DNA from: Candidatus Gastranaerophilales bacterium
GTDB taxonomy: Bacteria; Cyanobacteriota; Vampirovibrionia; Gastranaerophilales; Gastranaerophilaceae
DNA: 64,000 bases
NCBI GenBank assembly: GCA_944323685.1
Contig: CALUTJ010000005.1
Coordinates: forward strand, 57,534 to 121,533
Direction: 5' to 3'
Shown: piece by piece, positions 53,902 through 62,490 of the stretch
Layout of the letters: each line of letters starts with the position of its first letter
Numbering within the stretch: the first letter of the stretch is position 1
Translations under genes and position numbers: made by a program
Notes under the pieces: generated by a model
What the model was told of the DNA's origin: nothing
Seen by the model: only the letters and a program-made list of their open reading frames with translations
The model's database searches: none

Positions 53902-54079
53902 AATCTAATCTAGTGTCGCAGTTGCCGCCTCGAGCCTTCGAGCCGTCACTGCTCACCTTTGCCTTCTTTTTCGGCTGAACTGTTGTGAAGCCTGAAAAAT
54001 GGCTTCACTATGTGAACAATGTGTCACTCCAAAAATTCGTTCGCGTCGCTTTGCTCCTTATCACGAATTTTTCTCGGAC
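53902..54079 (+). repeat. Interspersed intergenic repeat, copy F (long form)
   Basis: About 178 bp from ATCTAATCTAG to TTTTCTCGGA, with the full central hairpin module. It fills the divergent gap between the TagD-like gene and fliJ. The rest of the 411-base gap is AT-rich with no gene. Confidence 0.92.
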
Positions 54080-54195
54080 AGCTCAAATTTGACTTTCGGA
54101 AAAATTTTATTAATACATAATCATACAAACAGATGTAGTAATCATCAGAGCAATACTTAATAATTAATCTGTAGAATAGTAAATTAGCGATCCCC

Positions 54196-54711
54196 ATGCC
54201 TTTTCGTTACAGACTCCAAAAAATTCTGGATTTCAGAATCAGAAAAAAAGAAGAACAGCTCCAAAATGTACGTAACGCACAGGCATTAGTGCTAAAAATA
54301 GAAGGACTCATAGAAAGGAACAACAAAGAAATCGCCTCAACCAGACAAAACATGCGTCAGGCTGATTTCATAATGTACGAATCTTACGATACATATTTAA
54401 AACACCTCTACGATAAAGGCGAAAGTCTTGAGGCTGACAGACAAAAAGCGCAGGAAGCTCTTGATATAGAAAAAGATAAATTAAGAGAACTCGAAAAAGC
54501 GGTAAAAGTACTTGAAAAACACAAAGAGCACTGTAGAGAAGCTTACATAGAAGAAGAAAAAAAAGCAGAACTCAAACAACTTTCCGAAGTCGCAATACAA
54601 AAATACTTTGCCAAAACAAAGGAAAGACAGGAAGAAGAGCAACAAGAAGAACAGGAAGAATTGCTTAAAGAACTAATGAAAAACCCCCTCTACAATGAAG
54701 AAGGAAATTGA
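54196..54711 (+). CDS. fliJ: Flagellar export chaperone FliJ
   Basis: 171 aa, almost entirely coiled coil. It opens MPFRYRLQKILDFRIRKKEE, the usual FliJ start, and is highly charged throughout. FliJ sits in the flagellar export gate with the FliI ATPase and escorts substrates. It is the first gene of a plus-strand block (fliJ, fliK-like, hook-family). The ATG has no obvious ribosome site. Confidence 0.85.
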   Translation: MPFRYRLQKILDFRIRKKEEQLQNVRNAQALVLKIEGLIERNNKEIASTRQNMRQADFIMYESYDTYLKHLYDKGESLEADRQKAQEALDIEKDKLRELEKAVKVLEKHKEHCREAYIEEEKKAELKQLSEVAIQKYFAKTKERQEEEQQEEQEELLKELMKNPLYNEEGN

Positions 54712-54716
54712 CAAAA

Positions 54717-55496
54717 ATGAATGTAACAGCAAGCAGCACATCAACAACTAAAACAGAAAACATAAAATCGATTGATACGGATAATGAGATAAAAACATCT
54801 GCTTCTAAAGATGAAAAAGTTTCTTCTTCATCAAAAACAGAAGACAAAAAAGATAACACCGAAGAAAAAACCGAAGAAAAAAACAGCGATTTTAAAACTG
54901 TTTTAGAAGAACAAAAAAATGCGGATAAAACAGCTACAGACCAATTGCAGCAACAAAATATGCAAAATCAAAATGCAGTTAATCAACAATATATTAACCA
55001 ATTTAACTTTGACACGGTTAACAGACTGCAAAATATAAAATCAGCATACAACTTTGATACCTTAAAAATTTCAAAAGAAGATGCAAAATTCTTTGCTGAT
55101 TTAGTAGACAACAAACAATTCGCAGTTCAGCAAAACGGCGAAAAAACAGCATTAATAAAGTTTGCAGACGAAATAGGCCCGACATACAAAACACAACAAA
55201 CGTCAAAAGTTCTTACGGACTTAATAACAAAGGCATATAACGAACAAAAGCCCGTTCGTATAAGTTTCGACAACAATGTGTCCGTAATATTGAAAATAGA
55301 CACTAAAGGTAAAGTTTCGGCAGAATTTATCCCAGGTGACAAGGCTGTTGAAATGTATTTAAGAAACAACATAGATTCGCTGAGACAAAGGTTTGATGAC
55401 CAAAATCTTCCATATAATGACCTTTTTTACAGACAATCAAACAACGGACAAAAAAATAAAGAACGACAAAATCAACAAGAAGATAAAGGAGAGTAA
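54717..55496 (+). CDS. fliK: FliK-like hook-length control protein
   Basis: 259 aa from the ATG at 54717 (AAGGA 11 bases upstream); an in-frame TTG at 54708 overlaps the fliJ stop. The first 120 residues are disordered and rich in Ser, Thr, Lys, Glu and Gln. The last 110 residues form a folded domain (VRISFDNNVSVILKIDTKGK, then a helix LRNNIDSLRQRFDDQNLPYN) that fits the FliK C-terminal domain. FliK measures hook length and switches export. The call rests on layout and position between fliJ and a hook-family gene; sequence similarity in FliK is always weak. Confidence 0.68.
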   Translation: MNVTASSTSTTKTENIKSIDTDNEIKTSASKDEKVSSSSKTEDKKDNTEEKTEEKNSDFKTVLEEQKNADKTATDQLQQQNMQNQNAVNQQYINQFNFDTVNRLQNIKSAYNFDTLKISKEDAKFFADLVDNKQFAVQQNGEKTALIKFADEIGPTYKTQQTSKVLTDLITKAYNEQKPVRISFDNNVSVILKIDTKGKVSAEFIPGDKAVEMYLRNNIDSLRQRFDDQNLPYNDLFYRQSNNGQKNKERQNQQEDKGE

Positions 55497-55499
55497 TCA

Positions 55500-56336
55500 A
55501 TGAATGATTCATTCGTAAACGCTCTAAATACCCAAAAATCCACCACTGACTGGATGGATGCTATCGGTGAAAACTTAACAAACATCTATACTCCGGGTTA
55601 CAGAGAAACTCAAGCAACATTTAAAACCTTCCTGAACTCCGCAATCATAGACGGTTTTAATAAGAACGTCGGTCAGGGCAAATCAACCCCCGGTACTTCT
55701 AACGAAAACGTTTTCCTTGAAGGAGAAGGCTACTTTACACTTCGCCGTGCAGACGGACAAATTGTCTATTCAAGACTCGGAGAATTTACCTTTGATAAAG
55801 AAGGTGTCTACAAAAACCCTAGCGGTTATACCGTACAAGGTTACATTTTAAACGATAAAGGTGAAATCATGCAGGGCACAAAGCCTATCGATGCCGATAT
55901 TTATGCAGAAACAGGAATCAAAGGCGGGGCTGTTAACCTTCCCACAACAAACATAAAATTGTGGATAGACCCGAATAACGGTAAATATTTAGGCAAATAC
56001 GACGAATTTGAGTTCAAAGGCGACGGTATTTTATACGGAAAATCCGACGGCGGGAAAAATGTTGTACCGTTGTATAAACTTGCAATAATGAACTTCCATA
56101 ACCCTGAAGGATTGTACGAAATTAAGCAGGGCGAGTTTATTGAAACAGCCGAATCAGGCAGACCTGTCATAGGACGCGGCGAAGTCAGAGGCGGCTTGTT
56201 GGAAATGTCAAACTGTGACTTTAAAGCCAATATCACATATTATCAACAGGCTAAAATGCAGCTTGATGTGGCTAACAAAATAATTTCCACAAACAAATCA
56301 TTATTACAGGAAGTTTTACAGTTAATCAGTTCATAA
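55500..56336 (+). CDS. Flagellar hook / basal-body rod family protein
   Basis: 278 aa. The N-terminal rod/hook motif is ENLTNIYTPGYRETQATF. FLEGEGYFTLRRADGQIVYS and SRLGEFTFDKEGVYKNPSGY are typical of FlgE/F/G. The C-terminal helix (YQQAKMQLDVANKIISTNKS) packs with the N-terminus in the filament axis. Length fits FlgF or FlgG better than a full hook FlgE; position after fliK would suit FlgE. I leave the symbol open. Confidence 0.86.
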   Translation: MNDSFVNALNTQKSTTDWMDAIGENLTNIYTPGYRETQATFKTFLNSAIIDGFNKNVGQGKSTPGTSNENVFLEGEGYFTLRRADGQIVYSRLGEFTFDKEGVYKNPSGYTVQGYILNDKGEIMQGTKPIDADIYAETGIKGGAVNLPTTNIKLWIDPNNGKYLGKYDEFEFKGDGILYGKSDGGKNVVPLYKLAIMNFHNPEGLYEIKQGEFIETAESGRPVIGRGEVRGGLLEMSNCDFKANITYYQQAKMQLDVANKIISTNKSLLQEVLQLISS

Positions 56337-56412
56337 TCTGGTTATTAATTTGTTAAACATAACAAATTAAACAAAAATACTCACTGAAAAATCCTAATTT
56401 ATTAACATCAAT

Positions 56413-56444
56413 GCCTTTGCCGGTTGGGACTGCAGGGGCTTTTT
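56413..56444 (+). terminator. Terminator after the hook-family gene
   Basis: GCCTTTGC / GCAGGGGC with two G-U pairs and loop CGGTTGGGACT, then T5. An upstream palindrome AATTTGTTA / TAACAAATT lies at about 56350. Confidence 0.65.
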
Positions 56445-56745
56445 ATTTGCCGAAAATTCTTTCGCAAACGGTATTAAAAATTAAATTAGGAAAACTCTGT
56501 GTTTTTCCGTTGCTATGAAGTATTGTGGAACCGTCCTGGGCTTTTTCGTATATATCATGCCTGTTTTTTGCAATATCTATAATCCTGTAAGGATTCTGCC
56601 GTGCATCACAGTTAACAGCTTTAACCCCGATACGTTTTCCGCCGATTTCATTGCTTAAAACATGGGTAATATTTCCGTTTCTCATATTTTTATATGTTCT
56701 CATAAGTGAACCGTCAAGTTTTCTGAATTCGTTTATTAATGCCAT
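56443..56745 (-). CDS. Hypothetical protein (100 aa)
   Basis: Basic, small, soluble protein with no motif I recognise (MALINEFRKLDGSLMRTYKN). It lies between the end of fliI and the convergent hook-family gene, on the fliI strand, with about 75 bases after fliI. It may be co-transcribed with the fliF-I operon, but nothing in it suggests a flagellar role. Confidence 0.55.
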   Translation of the reverse strand: MALINEFRKLDGSLMRTYKNMRNGNITHVLSNEIGGKRIGVKAVNCDARQNPYRIIDIAKNRHDIYEKAQDGSTILHSNGKTQSFPNLIFNTVCERIFGK

Positions 56746-56821
56746 GGCTTGTACCTGCTTTCTTATTTGTACAAAAAATAAAACATCAACAAAAAATTTT
56801 TTGCCTTTAAAAAATAAAAAG

Positions 56822-58141
56822 TTACAGTTTTATTTGATTACCGAGTGCAATAAGTTTGTTAACCGTATCTTGATATGCAGATGCCTCTGTCACTTTTTGC
56901 TGCAAAAATGAGTTAATCTGCGGCATAAATTTTATTGCCTGATCCGTCAGCGGGTCGGCGCCGTTAACGTACGCACCGATATTTATCAAATCCTCGTTCT
57001 TTTTATAACTTGCCAGCAGTGTTCTTATTTTGCCGGCAGCATCAGCATGCTCTTTCGATGTAACTTCTTTCATAACACGGCTTACGCTTTGCAGCACATC
57101 TACGGCAGGGTAGTGGTTTTTGTGGGCAAGCTCTCTTGAGAGCATAATGTGACCGTCAAGTATACTTCGAGCCGTATCGGATATAGGTTCGTTAAAATCA
57201 TCGCCTTCTACAAGAACGGTGTAAAGTCCTGTTATTGTTCCGTATTCATTACTGCCGGCACGTTCTAAAAGTTTTGGCATAAGAGCAAACACTGACGGAG
57301 TATACCCACGTGTAGCGGGAGGTTCTCCAACAGCAAGCCCCACCTCTCTTTGCGCCATTGCAATACGGGTTACACTGTCTAACATAAACAACACGTCTTT
57401 ACCCTGATCTCTGAAATATTCCGCAATAGCCGTAGCAACAAAGCCTGCTTTAATTTTTACAAGGGACGGCTGTTCCGAGGTTGCGGCTATAACAATTGAA
57501 CGTTTCATTCCTTCAGGGCCGAGGGTTGTTTCTATAAACTCTCTTACTTCCCTGCCGCGTTCTCCGACAAGAGCAATAACATTGAGGTCTGCGCTTGTAT
57601 TTTTGGCCATCATGGCAAGCGTTGTACTTTTCCCTACACCTGAACCAGCAAATATACCGAGTCTTTGACCTTTACCTGCGGTAATAAAACCGTCAATCGA
57701 CCTTATGCCGAGAGAAAGCGGAGTCCTGATAAGCTGTCTTGCCAGAGGGTTAATAACCTCAGCCTGTGTAGAATAAAAAGACTGGGAATTAATCTCACCG
57801 AGATTGTCAATAGGCCTGCCTAATCCGTCTAAAACTCTGCCTAAAAGCTGAGGCCCGACTTTTATTTTCATGGAACCGCCGGTGTTTATAACAACAGCAC
57901 CTGGCATAAGCCCGTCCATTGAGCCTAAAGGCATAAGAATAATTTTTTCCGTTCTAAAGCCTACAACCTCTGCCCAGATAGGCTCGGCATCAAGTTTGTT
58001 ATAAATATAGCAAAGGTCGCCTATACTCGCTTTAGGGCCGTCCGCTTCTATTGTCAAACCGATAATTTGTATTACTTTGCCGACTTCTTGCAGAGTGTTT
58101 GTTTGATTGATTATATTTTTATATCGATTCAGGTTTATCAT
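56822..58141 (-). CDS. fliI: Flagellar export ATPase FliI
   Basis: 439 aa. The Walker A site is GIFAGSGVGKSTTLAM; other landmarks are ALVGERGREVREFIE, KDVLFMLDSVTRIAMAQREV and GEPPATRGYTPSVF. It belongs to the F1-ATPase-like type III export family, and the context fixes it as flagellar. It energises the export of flagellar parts with FliH and FliJ. Its start overlaps fliH by 23 bases. Confidence 0.96.
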   Translation of the reverse strand: MINLNRYKNIINQTNTLQEVGKVIQIIGLTIEADGPKASIGDLCYIYNKLDAEPIWAEVVGFRTEKIILMPLGSMDGLMPGAVVINTGGSMKIKVGPQLLGRVLDGLGRPIDNLGEINSQSFYSTQAEVINPLARQLIRTPLSLGIRSIDGFITAGKGQRLGIFAGSGVGKSTTLAMMAKNTSADLNVIALVGERGREVREFIETTLGPEGMKRSIVIAATSEQPSLVKIKAGFVATAIAEYFRDQGKDVLFMLDSVTRIAMAQREVGLAVGEPPATRGYTPSVFALMPKLLERAGSNEYGTITGLYTVLVEGDDFNEPISDTARSILDGHIMLSRELAHKNHYPAVDVLQSVSRVMKEVTSKEHADAAGKIRTLLASYKKNEDLINIGAYVNGADPLTDQAIKFMPQINSFLQQKVTEASAYQDTVNKLIALGNQIKL

Positions 58142-58916
58142 TTACGTTCTTGTCAATATTGTCGATTTCTTTTGCAAGTTCACGCTCGCTTGTCGAGTTT
58201 AATTCGTCAAAAAGTTTGTTTGATATTTGTTCAATCTGGGCGCTTACCCGCGCATCTATACGTGAACCTACTGATTCCACTATTGTTCCGTCAGGTGATA
58301 TGGAATTATCTTCTATGATTTTTATTGATTCAAGTGTATGAATTTTTTCTTTCATATCACCAGAAATTGCATAAATTTTTTCCGCCATTTGCGGATTAAC
58401 AATTATTGTAATGTTTTCTTTTTCTTTAAGCTGTAATATTGCATTTTCAACTACATTTTGCAGAGTTTTTTTGTCATATAAAAGCTGGTTGCGGCAAATT
58501 TTTTCGGAAATATTCACAACAAGGTCAAGAATATCCGTATGCAGCGATTTTACTATCCTGTGTTTTATTTCAAACTCACTTTTAGCAAAATTGTTTACAT
58601 TTTCAACGATATCTTGCAGCTCCTGAGTAATTTTCTGACGGCCTTCTTCATAGCCTTCTTCGTACCCCTGACGTCTTGCATCAGCCGTTACCTGCTCTCT
58701 GGAATTTTGAGCCTCTGCTGTTGCACTGGCAATCATTGCGGAGCTTTGTTGATTTGCCTGATTCACAATCTCCTGCGCACGCTTTTTGGCTTCTTGCAAA
58801 ATAGTTTCCGCAATAAGGTGTGCATCGGTAATTTCTTTATTAAGCACCTTTTTCCCTTCGGGATTCAATACATAGGAATTGCCGAGATTTATATTTTCGC
58901 TTTTGATTCTACTCAA
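58119..58916 (-). CDS. fliH: Flagellar assembly protein FliH
   Basis: 265 aa. A long coiled N-terminal half (residues about 25-110, with AEAQNSREQVTADARRQGYE and then GYEEGRQK) and a C-terminal domain (KIIEDNSISPDGTIVESVGS) match FliH/YscL/V-ATPase E-type proteins. FliH dimers hold and regulate FliI. It overlaps fliG upstream by 8 bases and fliI downstream by 23, so the operon is tightly coupled. Confidence 0.88.
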   Translation of the reverse strand: MSRIKSENINLGNSYVLNPEGKKVLNKEITDAHLIAETILQEAKKRAQEIVNQANQQSSAMIASATAEAQNSREQVTADARRQGYEEGYEEGRQKITQELQDIVENVNNFAKSEFEIKHRIVKSLHTDILDLVVNISEKICRNQLLYDKKTLQNVVENAILQLKEKENITIIVNPQMAEKIYAISGDMKEKIHTLESIKIIEDNSISPDGTIVESVGSRIDARVSAQIEQISNKLFDELNSTSERELAKEIDNIDKNVNDKPESI

Positions 58917-59934
58917 TGTATTCGTCCTCAGCTGAATCTCTTGTTATGATAATTTCACCGGCAGATTCCAGAGCACGAATAATACCGACAATTTTTGTTT
59001 GTTTTTCCTGAACTTCTTTTGCTCTGACAGGGCCCATGTATTCAAGTTCATCTTTTAGCATTGCCTGAGCACGTTCTGACATGTTGCTGTAAATTTTTTC
59101 TTTTAGTTCTTCACGTACACCTTTGAGTGAAATAGCCAAATCTCTTGTATCAACTTCTCGTATAATTCTTTGAATAGCATTATCTTTAAGCTGAATAATA
59201 TCTTCAAATACAAACATCAACTCTCTTACGCCTTCGGCAAGTTCAAGGTTTTTAACCTCGAGATATTCAAGAACATTCTTTTCGGTTGCACGGTCAGTAC
59301 GGTTCAAAATATTGGCCAGAGCACCGACACCGCCGGCTTTAGAAAAGTCTTGAGCCACAACTGAGGAGAATTTGCTTTCAACAATTTTTTCTATTTCCGA
59401 AATAATTTCAGGGTTTGTAGAACTCATATCAGCAATTTTGAATGCAACCTGCGCCTGAACATCCGGAGGAAGACTGTTTAAAACTTTAGCGGAACTTTCC
59501 GGTTTTAAATAAGCAAGAATCAATGCAATCAACTGAGGGTTTTCATTTTGGAACGATGTTGCCAATTGAGCCGGATCAGCATCGTTAAAAAACTGAAAAG
59601 GGTTTGTTGTTAAAAGATTGACCAGTCTGCCGAGCATGTTCTGAGCCTGATCGGCACCGTATGCTTTTTCCAAAATTGTTCTTGCATACTGAGTACCGCC
59701 AGAAGACAGGTAATCACTGGCTAAAAAAAGCGAATGAAACTCTTCTAAGACCCTGTTTAATATTTCTGTCGGTACTTTATTTAAACTTGCAATATCAAAT
59801 GTTATCTGTTCAAGTATATCATCGTCTTTTATATGTTTTAAGACTTCCGAAGCGGTGTTCGGCCCAAGTGCAATCAATAACGCCGCAACTTTTTGTCTTT
59901 GTGTCATGGATTCATATGTTAATTCACTTACCAT
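58909..59934 (-). CDS. fliG: Flagellar motor switch protein FliG
   Basis: 341 aa, the standard length. Three armadillo-type domains: the N-terminal FliF-binding part (QRQKVAALLIALGPNTASEV), a middle domain (NENPQLIALILAYLKPESSA, the EHPQ-like site), and the C-terminal torque domain (FVFEDIIQLKDNAIQRIIRE, SERAQAMLKDELEYMGPVRA). The charged torque residues are present in the C domain. It forms the rotor ring that meets the stator. Confidence 0.96.
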   Translation of the reverse strand: MVSELTYESMTQRQKVAALLIALGPNTASEVLKHIKDDDILEQITFDIASLNKVPTEILNRVLEEFHSLFLASDYLSSGGTQYARTILEKAYGADQAQNMLGRLVNLLTTNPFQFFNDADPAQLATSFQNENPQLIALILAYLKPESSAKVLNSLPPDVQAQVAFKIADMSSTNPEIISEIEKIVESKFSSVVAQDFSKAGGVGALANILNRTDRATEKNVLEYLEVKNLELAEGVRELMFVFEDIIQLKDNAIQRIIREVDTRDLAISLKGVREELKEKIYSNMSERAQAMLKDELEYMGPVRAKEVQEKQTKIVGIIRALESAGEIIITRDSAEDEYIE

Positions 59935-59941
59935 TTTTTAG

Positions 59942-61528
59942 TTAGTCCTTAATGTATGAAATAAGTAATTTAGCCGCTTCTGACGGGTCAGACATAATCG
60001 TATCCGTCAAATCCGTTTTTAATTTATCCAACTCTGGATTTAATCTCGCTTCTATTTGCGGCAGAGCTTCGACTTCAAACTTGTCAATCAGATTATCTGT
60101 AATAGCTTGCTGCTCTTCTTGATAACGGCTGTCGAAGTCATCAATTGTTTCATCTGATTTGCCGAACAGCGAGCGGAATACAAACAATGCAACAAGACCG
60201 AGAACAAGTATAACAAACATAGGAACAAGTTTGTTGATAACAATCTCTTGAGTTCTTTCTTTCTGAATCGCTTTTGTCGCAGCGGTTTCAGCTTCTTTGT
60301 CAGCATCTTTAGCCGAAAACTCAAGGCTGGTTACATTGATTACATCGCCTCTTTGCAAATCAGCACCGCTGGCCGAGGCAATGAGTTTTTCGAGTTCTTC
60401 TTTTTCTTCAGAGGTTAGTATCTTGTTGACTGCAACCGCAATAGTCATTCTTTTTACAGTCCCCGGTGCATACACAATTTGTTTAATCTCTTTAGATACA
60501 CTGTATGTGGAAGCCGTTTTTTGTTTCTGATAATTTAAATTGCGCGGCTGAGCATTGTTTTGCGGGTTTTGAGCAGGCGGATTGTTTGTTCCCGTCATTG
60601 CACCCGTTGTGTTAGGGAACGGATTGTCATAATTTTCAGTTTCCGTTTGGGTTGATGTCAGCACGCCCTGCTGAGTATCACCAACAGGCACATAGCTTTC
60701 TATAGTAGAACGTGTTGAATTAAAATCAATGTCAGCACTAACCTGAACTGAGGCGTTATCTGCACCGACTATTTTGTCCAACACGCTTTGGATTTTTTTA
60801 GCGGTTTGATTTTCGAAGTTTGTTTTGTAGCTTTCTATATCGTTAGAATTTTTTTCTATATCGTCAGTAAGATTGTTGCCGGATTGGTCTGTTAAAAAGA
60901 CTTTTTCAGGAGTCAATCTCGGGATAGCATAAGCCACAAGATTTTTAATAGCTTTTATCTGTGAAGTTTTAAGCTTGTATCCTGGTTCCAATATCAACAT
61001 GACAGAAGCCGTTGGAACCTCGTCTTTTTCTTGAAATACAGAACGCTCGGGGTCAGCTATCTGCACTCTTGCTTTTCTTACACCGCTCATTTTTTCGATT
61101 GAACGGGTAAGTTCACCCTGATAGATTCTTTGTTTGGTAAGCTTATTTTTAAAATCTGTAGAGCCAAGCTGCATATCATCAAGCAGCTCAAACCCCGGAG
61201 AGGAATCTTGAATCAAATCATTTTCCGCAACATAAATTCTCAATTCATCTTGCAACTCCTGCGGAACAAGTACTGATTTTTTGTCCTGAGAAAGTTTGTA
61301 AGCATATCCGCTTTTTTTCAAGCTCTCGGACACTGCCGCAGCATCTTGAGGCGACAAATCGGAATAAAGAACCGACCAGTTAGGCTCCATTGATTTCATT
61401 ATAAAAAAGGCTGAAATAACCAGCGTCGCAGCACTGAGTACAACTATTCCGAATTTTTGTCCTGTATCTAAGCCGTTCCACAGCTTTGTTAAATCATCCA
61501 AAAACAGCTTAAAATAATTATTTTCCAA
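59942..61528 (-). CDS. fliF: Flagellar MS-ring protein FliF
   Basis: 528 aa. Two membrane helices at residues about 26-44 and about 430-450 frame the periplasmic ring-building region (WSVLYSDLSPQDAAAVSESL, SPGFELLDDMQLGSTDFKNK). The C-terminal cytoplasmic tail binds FliG. It is the base on which the rotor and export gate are built, and is the first gene of the fliF-fliG-fliH-fliI operon. The promoter lies in the 480-base gap upstream. Confidence 0.96.
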   Translation of the reverse strand: MENNYFKLFLDDLTKLWNGLDTGQKFGIVVLSAATLVISAFFIMKSMEPNWSVLYSDLSPQDAAAVSESLKKSGYAYKLSQDKKSVLVPQELQDELRIYVAENDLIQDSSPGFELLDDMQLGSTDFKNKLTKQRIYQGELTRSIEKMSGVRKARVQIADPERSVFQEKDEVPTASVMLILEPGYKLKTSQIKAIKNLVAYAIPRLTPEKVFLTDQSGNNLTDDIEKNSNDIESYKTNFENQTAKKIQSVLDKIVGADNASVQVSADIDFNSTRSTIESYVPVGDTQQGVLTSTQTETENYDNPFPNTTGAMTGTNNPPAQNPQNNAQPRNLNYQKQKTASTYSVSKEIKQIVYAPGTVKRMTIAVAVNKILTSEEKEELEKLIASASGADLQRGDVINVTSLEFSAKDADKEAETAATKAIQKERTQEIVINKLVPMFVILVLGLVALFVFRSLFGKSDETIDDFDSRYQEEQQAITDNLIDKFEVEALPQIEARLNPELDKLKTDLTDTIMSDPSEAAKLLISYIKD

Positions 61529-61700
61529 TTTATCCCCTCTGTCTGATTTTTTTATTTTTTATAGAAATATAGCGTAAAATTCAAGTACAATTTACCTATG
61601 TTAACAATATAGACTATTTTTCAGGCCAATTCAAATATGTTAAATTACGTTAAATTAGGTTTTACGGCTTCAAATATTTACAGTTCTTAACAAAAACAAA

Positions 61701-61727
61701 ATGTCATGGAAACATGTTCTATGACAT
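61701..61727. promoter_or_regulatory. Inverted repeat in the fliF / Cys-rich gene divergent region
   Basis: ATGTCAT (61701-61707) and ATGACAT (61721-61727) flank the palindrome AACATGTT. More ACATG words follow at 61755. It lies about 175 bases before fliF and 130 bases before the plus-strand promoter, so it could be an operator for either. The rest of 61529-61850 is AT-rich, with a short tandem GTTAAATTACGTTAAATTAG near 61638. Confidence 0.4.
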
Positions 61728-61857
61728 GGTTTGCATGATATCAAAACGCTGAAAACATGTCACAGTTTGCAATACAAAGCGACAAAAACCTTGAAAAGCT
61801 AGTGTTTTAAGCCGTAGCAAGGCTCGAAACAAAACGTTACATTTAGCCATGATTGCC

Positions 61858-61885
61858 TTGTAAAAAGGATTTTTGCCTATATAAT
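61858..61885 (+). promoter_or_regulatory. Promoter of the 72-aa Cys-rich gene, with structured leader
   Basis: TTGTAA (61858-61863), a 16-base spacer, then TATAAT (61880-61885). It would give a leader of about 115 bases containing GCGG..CCGC and CCTGTTTT / AAAACAGG hairpins before the ribosome site. Confidence 0.55.
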
Positions 61886-62008
61886 AGAAAAAAGATATTG
61901 GTTTTGCGGCAATGGAGTCCGCCAAACAAGAGATTTGAAAATTTGGGGAATGGTCCTGTTTTGAGTATCGATTGAATAAAACAGGGGCAAATTCGGGAGG
62001 AACATAAA

Positions 62009-62227
62009 GTGTTAAGAAGCAGAGATATGGGAAGATCTATAGCCGTAAGAAGATGGACTAATACGGCATTAGAATGTTATAAAAGAGGTTGCGTTTGTGA
62101 AGGTTGTTTTTATACAGACTTCTTTAACGGAACATCTCAAAAATGCCAGATGAAAGCATCAGTACTTGAACTTGTCAGAGTTTTAGGCAAACCTGACGTT
62201 GATATTCCGCAAGTTTTATCTGAATAG
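62009..62227 (+). CDS. Small Cys-rich protein (72 aa)
   Basis: GTG start with a strong GGGAGG 8 bases upstream. Four Cys cluster in the middle (CYKRGCVCEGC, residues about 23-33) and a fifth lies at about residue 48 (KCQMK), so it may bind zinc or an iron-sulfur cluster. The N-terminus is basic (RSRDMGRSIAVRRW). No family recognised. A structured leader and a good promoter suggest controlled expression. The next small gene, also Cys-rich, is 42 bases downstream. Confidence 0.68.
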   Translation: MLRSRDMGRSIAVRRWTNTALECYKRGCVCEGCFYTDFFNGTSQKCQMKASVLELVRVLGKPDVDIPQVLSE

Positions 62228-62269
62228 ATGCCATAATATCCATAAAAAGATTATTAAAGGTCTGTTTTT

Positions 62270-62455
62270 ATGTATGATAACCCTTCAACCAAAAATTTTG
62301 TAGGCGTTATGTTCACCTGTTGCAATGTATACGGAAGAGTTTACAAAAATAAAGAAGGCAGTGCATATGTCGGCAGGTGCCCCAAATGTATGCGCCCTGT
62401 CCGGCTTAAAATAGGAGAAGGCGGAGTTGAATCAAGGTTTTTTTATGCCGGATAA
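62270..62455 (+). CDS. Small zinc-ribbon-like protein (61 aa)
   Basis: The pairs TCCNVYGRV and CPKCMRP are spaced like a zinc ribbon, and GRVYKNKEGSAYVGRCPKC has the beta-turn layout of such folds. AAAGG lies upstream of the ATG. Function unknown. It probably shares a transcript with the 72-aa gene. The MBL hydrolase gene converges on it. Confidence 0.65.
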   Translation: MYDNPSTKNFVGVMFTCCNVYGRVYKNKEGSAYVGRCPKCMRPVRLKIGEGGVESRFFYAG

Positions 62456-62490
62456 ACTCCGGTTTAAAAAACATACGCTTAAACAGTTGA

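Noticed and set aside
61905..61960. Fluoride riboswitch
   Set aside because: The first stem-loop resembles the consensus, but the downstream CTGATG...CTCCTAC part and its pseudoknot partner are missing, so it is not called as an aptamer.
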